This document shows, piece after piece, positions 54,672 to 61,604 of a stretch of 64,000 bases of DNA. Location: positions 1 through 64,000 of the forward strand of contig JBEKMN010000014.1 of NCBI GenBank assembly GCA_050008495.1, written 5' to 3'. Position 1 is the first letter of the stretch. Each line of letters begins with the position of its first letter. A model generated the notes under the pieces. It was given only the letters and a program-made list of their open reading frames with translations, was not told the origin of the DNA and made no database searches. Position numbers and translations under genes: made by a program. This DNA comes from CAVROP01 sp050008495. GTDB lineage: Bacteria; Acidobacteriota; Terriglobia; UBA7540.

Positions 54672-55735
54672 GATGAGTGGCCTTCTCCGTCTCCCGTGGA
54701 GGTTCGAGCCACAACGGTCAGCCGCGTTCCCTGCCCTGGCTCGCCCGAGATTTCAATCCGCGCCCCAATGCGCTCCGCGCGCTCGCGCATGCTGATGAGC
54801 CCGAACCCCTTGCCGCCCGCATGGGCTTTTGGATCAAAACCCCGGCCGTTGTCGTGCACACAGAGGTCCACGCCGGATGGCTCGTAAGTAAGTTGGACTC
54901 GAATTTTGCTCGCCTGAGCGTGGCGGAGGGCATTCACCACCGCCTCTTGACAAATACGCAGCAGTCCCAACGCCTTGTCATTTGGCAGCGGGTAGGGTTC
55001 GCCGCGGAGTGAGAACCCAATCGCGGTGGGGTTGCCGACTGCTACGCGGCTCAGGAAACTCTGCACCGCCCCAACCAGTCCCTCGGCGTCCAACTCCGGC
55101 GGACACAATGCCCAAACCGACCGCCGGGCTTCCGCAAGACCGCTGCGCGCCACGGCCTCGGCGAGTTGAATGCACTTGGCTACCTCACCGGGGTTCGAAC
55201 CACTAAGGTCGCGGGCAGCTTCTAACTGGAGCAGGATGCCGACAAAGTCTTGCGCCAGGATATCGTGAATCTCGCCCGCAATCCGATTCCGTTCTTCCAC
55301 GATCGCCGCTTCCTTAAGATGCGCCATCACTGCCAGTTCGGCGCGTTTACGTTCGATGGCGTAGCGAAGAGACCGCCCCAGCACAGACGGCGTGAGACTG
55401 CCTTTTACCAGGTAGTCTTGCGCGCCCAACTGCACGGCGCTAATGCCCACAGCTTCGTCGTCCAATCCGGTCAACACTACGACCGGCACCCCGGGTTGGG
55501 ACTGGCGCAAGCGAGTCACAGTGTCCGGACCTTGAGAGTCGGGCAAACCCAGGTCCAGGAGCACTACGTCGTGCGATGCCACCGCGAGGCTGGCCAGCGC
55601 ATCCTGTAGCCTTTCGACATGCGTGATCTCAAACTGTGCGTCTCGGGTCCGCCTCAGAACATCCTCCAGCAACAATGCGTCTGCTGGATTATCCTCGACT
55701 ACGAGAGCGCGAAACTGAAACCCATCAGGATTCAT
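54668..55735 (-). CDS. Hybrid sensor histidine kinase (REC-HisKA_3-HATPase)
   Basis: A 355-residue cytoplasmic protein with an N-terminal receiver domain (ALVVEDNPADALLLED, D61 in VVLLDLGLPDSQG, K111 in YLVKGS). The NarX/DesK-type dimerisation helix has H157 in EERNRIAGEIHDILAQDFVG. The ATPase domain has LRICQEAVVNALRHAQASKI, HDNGRGFDP and GFGLISMRERAERIGARI. There is no membrane segment, so input probably comes through the receiver domain. It is directly coupled (ATGA) to the response regulator, which is now broken, so output may have been lost or redirected. The start at 55735 is preferred over 55753. Confidence 0.9.
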   Translation of the reverse strand: MNPDGFQFRALVVEDNPADALLLEDVLRRTRDAQFEITHVERLQDALASLAVASHDVVLLDLGLPDSQGPDTVTRLRQSQPGVPVVVLTGLDDEAVGISAVQLGAQDYLVKGSLTPSVLGRSLRYAIERKRAELAVMAHLKEAAIVEERNRIAGEIHDILAQDFVGILLQLEAARDLSGSNPGEVAKCIQLAEAVARSGLAEARRSVWALCPPELDAEGLVGAVQSFLSRVAVGNPTAIGFSLRGEPYPLPNDKALGLLRICQEAVVNALRHAQASKIRVQLTYEPSGVDLCVHDNGRGFDPKAHAGGKGFGLISMRERAERIGARIEISGEPGQGTRLTVVARTSTGDGEGHSS

Positions 55736-56052
55736 GATTTCCACGGCAGGCACGGCCTTGTGGCCGCTCCCACAAGATTACTGCCTCACCCAACTCGTGT
55801 TCATGGGCACGTTTTGGGCCAAATAGACAACAGGCTGCTTACGGCTGTATCTTCCTGTCGATATGAAGGGCGTGTTGAGATAGACAACAGACGCTCGGGC
55901 CGTGGGTGTGCGAAAACTCTCGCGAGTTACCGTCTAACTGTGTTGAATGTCAAGTATCAGCTTCGCTATGGGGTAGCATAGGCACTTCTGCCTGGGGTTG
56001 ACTCTTGGTAAATCCGACCAACACAGGCGGGAGTGCCTGTGTTCCTGGACCA
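55736..56052. other. Intergenic region with hairpins and a duplicated ATAGACAACAG
   Basis: No gene. ATAGACAACAG occurs at about 55826 and 55884. AACACAGGC (56020-56028) pairs with GCCTGTGTT (56035-56043), and AGGCACTTCTGCCT (55980-55993) forms a small hairpin. Neither has a T-tract. They could be regulatory sites for the flanking signalling genes. Confidence 0.45.
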
Positions 56053-56988
56053 TCATAGGCTTACGCGATTTCGGCCTGACTGCTTGCTGGTATACAACTG
56101 TTTGTCCGCCCGCTTCAGCAGGGATTCGGTCGAGTCTCCGGGGGCAACCATCGCAGCCCCTACCGAAACGGTCACCCGTATCACTGCGCCGCTCACGGGT
56201 ACAGTAGACTGAGCGACCAGTTTCCTGAGTTTCTCGGACACGTTCGCCAGGAACTGTCGCGTAATGCCGGGGAGAATCGCCAAAAACTCGTCGCCGCCCC
56301 AGCGGCCTACTACGTCGGACGCGCGCAGACAATTCGCCATGGTCTTCGCGATGGTAACCAGCACAGTATCCCCGGCAGCATGCCCGTAAGTATCGTTGAT
56401 GTTCTTGAACTCGTCGAAGTCGGCCAGCATGATTCCGAACGGAGTGCCGAACGTCGCAAACTGATCGAGGTGTTGAGAGAGTTGTTGCTCCAAATAGCTA
56501 CGATTTCCCACTTGGGACGCCGGATCAAGAAACGCGAACTTCGCAAGATCTTTGGCTCGCTCCCTCACGGCCCTTTGGCGAGAATTGTCACTAAAGACCT
56601 CGACGGCTCCCACAACCTCGCCGTTCCCACCCCAAATCGGACGGACCCGGACCTCCACCGGAACCCTATGCCCGCCCTTATGGTGAAGGTAAACGTCCAC
56701 CCGATGCGGCAGGCCATCCTCGAGGGTGCGGCTGAGAGGGCAATCTCCTTCACAGAGCAGGCACCCGGAATCGTCGATATGCATTAGGAAGTTGTCAGCG
56801 CAGTGTTTGCCTACGACTTCCTGGGCGCTGTACCCGGTTAGTTCTTCAGCGGCGTGGTTCCAGTAAGTGATCCTGCGCTCCCGATCGGCGACATAGACGC
56901 CGTCAGGGAGGCTGTCTACCACATGTTTAAAAGGCGTCTTCACTTCATTTGGGGAAGGAGCCGGAAAACTGGGCATTGGAGAGTCCAT
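56053..56988 (-). CDS. PAS-GGDEF diguanylate cyclase
   Basis: A 311-residue soluble enzyme that makes c-di-GMP. A PAS domain (residues about 20-135; VVDSLPDGVYVADRERRITY WNHAAEELTGYSAQEVVGK) includes a cysteine cluster D-D-S-G-C-L-L-C-E-G-D-C (73-83) that may bind a metal or sense redox. The GGDEF domain has the intact active site 231-235 (GRWGGDEF) and an inhibitory RxxD site (R222-A-S-D225) five residues upstream, predicting product feedback. The ATG at 56988 follows AGAGGAAAATCT. It is likely paired with the HD-GYP gene upstream for c-di-GMP turnover. Confidence 0.92.
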   Translation of the reverse strand: MDSPMPSFPAPSPNEVKTPFKHVVDSLPDGVYVADRERRITYWNHAAEELTGYSAQEVVGKHCADNFLMHIDDSGCLLCEGDCPLSRTLEDGLPHRVDVYLHHKGGHRVPVEVRVRPIWGGNGEVVGAVEVFSDNSRQRAVRERAKDLAKFAFLDPASQVGNRSYLEQQLSQHLDQFATFGTPFGIMLADFDEFKNINDTYGHAAGDTVLVTIAKTMANCLRASDVVGRWGGDEFLAILPGITRQFLANVSEKLRKLVAQSTVPVSGAVIRVTVSVGAAMVAPGDSTESLLKRADKQLYTSKQSGRNRVSL

Positions 56989-57344
56989 AGATTTTCCTCT
57001 CATCAGGCATGCTCGCCTGCCCAGGAGAATATAGCGTCGCCTTTGACGCCATCGGGCGCTGGATCGGTTGAGAGCACAAAGCACTCCCGCACGCAGCGAT
57101 TTCGAAGTTGGTACCCAGACCATTAGTATACACGTTGAGAAACAGTTTCGCACTCTCACTGAAGGTACTTCTTCCAAATCGACACAATGTCTCTTTCATT
57201 GCGACTGGCTATTTACTAATGTTTCAATAGATCTGTGATTATACATCCAGCCACCGCTTCGGGCCTCGGTCATAAATCACCGTAATGCGGGTGTCTATTT
57301 TTGTCGAAAGCAATGCCCTGACGCGTTTCCAAGAACTCGCCCCG
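56989..57344. other. Intergenic region, nothing recognised
   Basis: About 355 bases between the cyclase start and the HD-GYP stop. Frames that cross it overlap the ends of those genes and look unlike proteins. No c-di-GMP riboswitch motif was recognised and no strong terminator was seen. Confidence 0.4.
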
Positions 57345-58202
57345 TCAGTTCTGCCGTCGAAAATCGTCTTCCATTCGAATCTGGCCGAGAAAGGCCGACA
57401 CGACGTCGGGGTCGAATTGCGTGCCGGAGCAGCGGAGTACCTCGGCGACGGCATCTTCGAAACTCCGTGAGGACTTGTAAGCTTGTTCGGAAACCATGCA
57501 GTCAAAACACTCCGCCACCGACATAATTCGCGCCCCCAACGGAATCTCGTCCCCTTTCAGGTGGTCGGGGTAGCCATTGCCATCAAACCGCTCGTGGTGG
57601 TGACGCACGATTTCCTCAATGCCTTCCTCGTTCAATGGCTCCAACATCCGCGCTCCCCAGGCCGCGTGGCCCTTCATGATCTCAAACTCGTCCGCCGTCA
57701 GCACGTCGGCTTTTAAGCGTAATTGTTCGGGGATATGGGCCTTGCCAATATCGTGAACGACGCCTGCCACGCGGATCTCTTCGACTTCCGCATCAGACAA
57801 TCCCAACTGCGTGGCAATCTGGCTGGCGAGCCTGGATACCCCCTGGAAATGCTCCAGACCACGGGGCGGGCTGGCTTGAACCTCGAAAGCCAGCGCGGTG
57901 ACCGTTTCCCAGAATGAGGCCTCCTCGTCTCTGCGCCCCATCGCCATTTCTTCGAACTTGTGCTTGTAGCAGGCGAAGGCGTGAGTGCCGGTGGGAAACC
58001 TCCGCTTCGCCGAACCTGCTTCGAGCGCTTCCCGTGGCCGCCGATCACCTTCCCCCTCGTTTGTCCCAGAGACGGTAAGATTCAGTCTTCGCGCAAAAGT
58101 ATCACGATTGTTTACGAGACGTGAGTGTTCTTTCCATTGTTTGAATATGACTGCTGCTAGCACCGCTACCGAAGCTACGATCAACCAATCGAGCCAAATC
58201 AT
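57345..58202 (-). CDS. HD-GYP domain protein (c-di-GMP phosphodiesterase family)
   Basis: A 285-residue protein anchored by an N-terminal helix (WLIVASVAVLAAVIF). The metal-dependent hydrolase core has H150-D151 in VAGVVHDIGKAHIPE, later metal histidines in MKGHAAWG and VRHHHERFDGNGYPDHLKGD, with the G-Y-P at 210-212 and the following A-R-I-M-S-V-A-E. It would break c-di-GMP down to pGpG/GMP. The ATG at 58202 follows GGAGGGGAGA. It is in tandem with the PAS-GGDEF cyclase on the same strand. Confidence 0.92.
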   Translation of the reverse strand: MIWLDWLIVASVAVLAAVIFKQWKEHSRLVNNRDTFARRLNLTVSGTNEGEGDRRPREALEAGSAKRRFPTGTHAFACYKHKFEEMAMGRRDEEASFWETVTALAFEVQASPPRGLEHFQGVSRLASQIATQLGLSDAEVEEIRVAGVVHDIGKAHIPEQLRLKADVLTADEFEIMKGHAAWGARMLEPLNEEGIEEIVRHHHERFDGNGYPDHLKGDEIPLGARIMSVAECFDCMVSEQAYKSSRSFEDAVAEVLRCSGTQFDPDVVSAFLGQIRMEDDFRRQN

Positions 58203-58781
58203 TCTCCCCTCCCTTCGACTAGTTCGGCAGATGAGCACTGTTTCTTTAAGCCGGCGCAGGTATGGTGAATCAACTCCGACGCTCCGAGTTCCCAGGCGCT
58301 TGCCGGCCTAAAGCCCGGCCCTAAGTCCGCCATAGGGCGCAACCCCGGCTGCTGCAGGCGGCATTACTCTATTCCTGAATATTTTGACATTCAAGTACCA
58401 AAGCGGTAATATAACTCGTATTCTTATGCACTCGTAATCATTATACGGCGCGATACTCCTTGAGCGTCGCTACGACCCGGAGCGGCTGATCCCCGGCTTG
58501 TCTCGGAGCGCTAGCCCTCAGGATTTGTATCGCCCTCGCTTCGCTAACCCCAGAGCCTAGCTGGTGAGAGTCGCCCGCGACCTTTCATTCCGAGCGGTCA
58601 TGCGCGGGCGCCGACAACTCGCTTTCACAAAGAGCTAAGGTATAATGAGATTCTGGTTCACACACTGATAACGATGCTCGACTAGGGGAGGCGCAGATCG
58701 GAGGTGTCGAAGGAAGAGCATTCGATTCCTCGAAAGGCATCTCGCTTCTGAACCCGGCCGTTGCCGACGGGAGTCACGTTG
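58203..58781. other. Intergenic region with a lone TATAAT
   Basis: About 580 bases without a gene between divergent units. TATAAT at 58641-58646 on the plus strand could be the -10 of the DUF2760 operon, but no good -35 lies 16-18 bp away. The minus-strand HD-GYP promoter was not identified. Confidence 0.4.
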
Positions 58782-59333
58782 ATGGGGCTCGGAAAAAGAA
58801 TCGGTTATTCTCTGCGTTGTTTCTTATCTATTCTGCTTTACGGTCAGATTCCGGGGAGCATCGCCCTGGAATTGGGCGCGACGCCGGCTGCTGGGGGTCC
58901 CGTCACGCCGTCTGACAAACCGCGCCCGCAAGAAGCCGAAGCAAGGCCGCCGAGTTACGACCGCGCGGTCCAGATGCTCGCTTTGCTGCAACGTGAGGGA
59001 CGGCTCATCGACTTCTTTGCGGAGGATGTGACGCCGTATCCGGATGCCCAATTGGGCGCCGCCGTGCGAAGTGTCCACCAAAGCTGCCGCCAGGCGCTGG
59101 AACACTATGTGAAACTCGAGCCCATTATCTCCTCGGAGGAGGACCGCCCAGTCACGGTGCAAGCGGGGTTTGATCCGGCAGCTATCAAAGTAATCGGCAA
59201 CGTCACGGGAAAACCCCCACTCCGGGGCCTGCTGCGGCATCGCGGGTGGCGCGCAACACAAGTGAATCTGCCATCTTTACCCGAGGGCGAGGGCCGCACC
59301 GTGGTTGCGCCCGCCGAAGTCGAGATTCCATAG
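58782..59333 (+). CDS. DUF2760 family protein
   Basis: A 183-residue protein. Residues 1-60 are a hydrophobic start (YSLRCFLSILLYGQIPGSIA) and a Pro/Ala linker. The DUF2760 core follows: RAVQMLALLQREGRLIDFFA EDVTPYPDAQLGAAVRSVHQ SCRQALEHYV, then VQAGFDPAAIKVIGNVTGKP and PLRGLLRHRGWRATQVNLPS LPEG. It ends with VVAPAEVEIP. The family is almost always encoded beside Hsp70-like proteins, as here, suggesting a dedicated partner. ATG at 58782 after GGGAG. A TTG at 58761 is possible. Confidence 0.92.
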   Translation: MGLGKRIGYSLRCFLSILLYGQIPGSIALELGATPAAGGPVTPSDKPRPQEAEARPPSYDRAVQMLALLQREGRLIDFFAEDVTPYPDAQLGAAVRSVHQSCRQALEHYVKLEPIISSEEDRPVTVQAGFDPAAIKVIGNVTGKPPLRGLLRHRGWRATQVNLPSLPEGEGRTVVAPAEVEIP

Positions 59334-59400
59334 GGGCGGTTCGCGAACCGCCCCTGCACCACGCGAAAGTCAGGTCATTCCCGCGCAAGCGGGAATCCAT
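59330..59400. repeat. Two dispersed palindromes between the DUF2760 and Hsp70 genes
   Basis: GGGGCGGTTCGCGAACCGCC (59333-59352, with CCT following) and ATTCCCGCGCAAGCGGGAAT (59378-59397). Each has a near-identical copy elsewhere (31994 and 51002). Confidence 0.85.
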
Positions 59401-59544
59401 CGGCTTCGGGACCGACGATGGACCCCCGCTTGCCCGGGGGCGACCAAGCGCCGACTTTTGTCCGAAGGGGAGCGCCGCAGGTCCATGCCGGCTCGGAATG
59501 ACGGCTTTGGGTAATGGTTGGTGCTCTTATAAGTGGAGGCATAT

Positions 59545-61395
59545 TTGGACGCAAAGTACATCGTTGGCATCGACTTGGGAACCACCAACTCGGCCCTCGC
59601 ACATTGTGACGCCGCCCTGGAAGAAGGAAGCGGACAAATAGCTATCCAGGAAATACCTCAGCTCGTAAATCCCAACGAAGTTGCGGACCGCACCCTGTTG
59701 CCATCGTTTCTCTATCTCCCCGGCGAATTGGACTTCCCCAAGGACAGCCTGGCGTTACCCTGGGAGCGCGAACCTCGGTTCGTAGTGGGCGAACTGGCGC
59801 GCAAGCGCGGTGCCGAAAGTCCGTCGCGGCTTGTCGCTTCGGCCAAATCGTGGCTTTGCTACGCGGCGGTGAACCGAACTGCGCCCATCTTGCCCTGGCA
59901 GGCTCCGCAAGAAGTGCCCAAGCTTTCGCCCGTCGAGGCGTCTTCGCACTTCCTTGATTACTTGCGACGGGTGTGGGACCACCTCCATGCGAAGGGGAAG
60001 CCGGAAATGGCTCTCAGCGAGCAGGACGTCCTGCTCACAGTGCCCGCTTCGTTCGATGAAGAGGCGCGGGAATTGACGCGGCGCGCCGCCGAGCAGGCAG
60101 GTTTGAAAAACGTCACCCTGCTGGAAGAACCCCAGGCGGCATTCTATGCCTGGCTGGAGAGCAAAGGTGATGGATGGCGGAAACGGGTCAAGGTGGGCGA
60201 CCTCATTCTGGTGTGCGACGTTGGCGGAGGGACAACAGACTTCAGCCTGATCAGTGTTTCGGAGGCAGGCGGGGATCTGGTCCTCAAGCGAGTCGCCGTG
60301 GGAGAGCACATCCTGTTGGGCGGCGACAACATGGATCTGGCGCTCGCTCGGCTGCTCCAACAACGGTTGGAAGCCAACGGACATCACATTGATATCTGGC
60401 AATTGCACAGCTTGTGGCATCAGTGCCGGCTGGGCAAAGAGAGGCTCTTCGAGGAACCGAAAAGCCACAAGCACCCGGTTGCCTTGCTCGGCAAAGGCTC
60501 CAAGCTTGTGGGCGGGACGATCAAAGCTGAGTTGACGCGCGAAGATTTGAAGCAGGTTTTGGTGGACGGATTCTTTCCTAAAGTGGCGAGCAGCGAGATG
60601 CCGGCGCGGCAACGGCGCATTGGGTTTCAGGAACTGGGTTTGCCCTACGCGGCCGACGCTGCGATCACCCGGCATCTGGCGCGATTCCTTTCGAGGCAAG
60701 TTCAGGATAGCCCCGAACTCGAGAAGATTCGCCGCGGCCGGAGCGGCTTGGCGTGTCCGACGCACGTGCTTTTCAACGGCGGGGTAATGAAGGCGGCCGT
60801 ACTGCGGGACCGGCTCATTGAGGTGCTCAACGATTGGTTGCGCGAAGAAGGTTTTGACCCGCTCGGATCACGCGAGATTCTGGATACTCCCGATCTCGAA
60901 CACGCCGTGGCCCGCGGCGCAGCCTACTACGGAAAGGCCCGGCGCGGAAGAGGCGTGCGCATCCGCAGCGGTGCCTCGCGCACCTATTACATCGGCATCG
61001 AGAGCGCTTTGCCCGCGGTGCCCGGCATGGAAGCCCCGCTGAAGGCGCTCTGCGTTGTCCCCTTCGGGATGGAAGAGGGAACGGAGGCGCAAATTCCCGA
61101 CCGGGAGTTCGGCTTGGTGGTGGGCGAAGCGGCGGAGTTTCGTTTCCTGAGCTCGAGCGTGCGCAAACAAGATCAGATCGGCAGCCTGCTCGAAGATTGG
61201 GGCGATGAGATTGAAGAGTTGAGCCCACTCGAGGTGACGCTGAAACTGGATGGCCAGGAGGGCACGGTATTGCCCGTGCGCCTGGAAGCCCGCGTCACTG
61301 AAGTGGGCACACTCGAAGTGTGGTGCGTCTCGCGCGACGGTGCGCAGCGCTGGAAGCTCGAGCTGAACATCCGTGAAAAAACCGAGCGGCCCTGA
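59545..61395 (+). CDS. Hsp70 family protein, first of two
   Basis: A 616-residue DnaK-type ATPase protein from a TTG start: GGAGG at 59535-59539 lies five bases before TTG 59545, while the alternative GTG at 59533 overlaps that signal. YIVGIDLGTTNSALAHCD is phosphate-1, LILVCDVGGGTTDFSLISVS phosphate-2, and LLGGDNMDLALARLLQQRLE with VLFNGGVMKAAVLRDRLIEV the adenosine site. A C-terminal beta domain of about 160 residues replaces the usual peptide-binding domain and lid. It is encoded between DUF2760 and a second Hsp70 with DUF3731, so the three probably act together on an unknown client. Confidence 0.93.
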   Translation: MDAKYIVGIDLGTTNSALAHCDAALEEGSGQIAIQEIPQLVNPNEVADRTLLPSFLYLPGELDFPKDSLALPWEREPRFVVGELARKRGAESPSRLVASAKSWLCYAAVNRTAPILPWQAPQEVPKLSPVEASSHFLDYLRRVWDHLHAKGKPEMALSEQDVLLTVPASFDEEARELTRRAAEQAGLKNVTLLEEPQAAFYAWLESKGDGWRKRVKVGDLILVCDVGGGTTDFSLISVSEAGGDLVLKRVAVGEHILLGGDNMDLALARLLQQRLEANGHHIDIWQLHSLWHQCRLGKERLFEEPKSHKHPVALLGKGSKLVGGTIKAELTREDLKQVLVDGFFPKVASSEMPARQRRIGFQELGLPYAADAAITRHLARFLSRQVQDSPELEKIRRGRSGLACPTHVLFNGGVMKAAVLRDRLIEVLNDWLREEGFDPLGSREILDTPDLEHAVARGAAYYGKARRGRGVRIRSGASRTYYIGIESALPAVPGMEAPLKALCVVPFGMEEGTEAQIPDREFGLVVGEAAEFRFLSSSVRKQDQIGSLLEDWGDEIEELSPLEVTLKLDGQEGTVLPVRLEARVTEVGTLEVWCVSRDGAQRWKLELNIREKTERP

Positions 61396-61423
61396 GTGCC
61401 GTCCTGCTTCCCGGCTTTGAAAT

Positions 61424-61577
61424 GGTGTAGGGGTAGGGCTTGCCCTACCCGCCTGCCGCCGGCCCGGCGAAAGGGGACGGCAGGCCGTCCCCCTACAAGC
61501 TCTGCAGTTCGTAGTTGCTGGAAGAACAAAAGAGGACAACGGCGGAGATGCTTCGCTTCGCTCAGCATGACACCGCT
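61424..61577. repeat. Palindrome cluster between the two Hsp70 genes
   Basis: GTAGGGGTAGGGCTTGCCCT (61427), GGGGACGGCAGGCCGTCCCC (61471) and a REP-like CTTCGCTTCGCTCAGCATGA (61551) in series. Confidence 0.8.
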
Positions 61578-61604
61578 TGCCCGGATGCGAGATACAGATA
61601 AGTA

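Noticed and set aside
55180..55215. CGGGGTTCGAACCACT resembling a tRNA T-arm
   Set aside because: It falls inside the histidine-kinase reading frame at conserved residues and no other tRNA arms surround it.
56020..56043. AACACAGGC/GCCTGTGTT hairpin as a terminator for the diguanylate cyclase
   Set aside because: The stem is good, but there is no T-tract on either strand, so I list it only as a hairpin.
55736..57344. c-di-GMP riboswitch next to the GGDEF and HD-GYP genes
   Set aside because: The conserved ACGCAAAGCC-type core and tetraloop-receptor arrangement of GEMM RNAs could not be found in the gaps.
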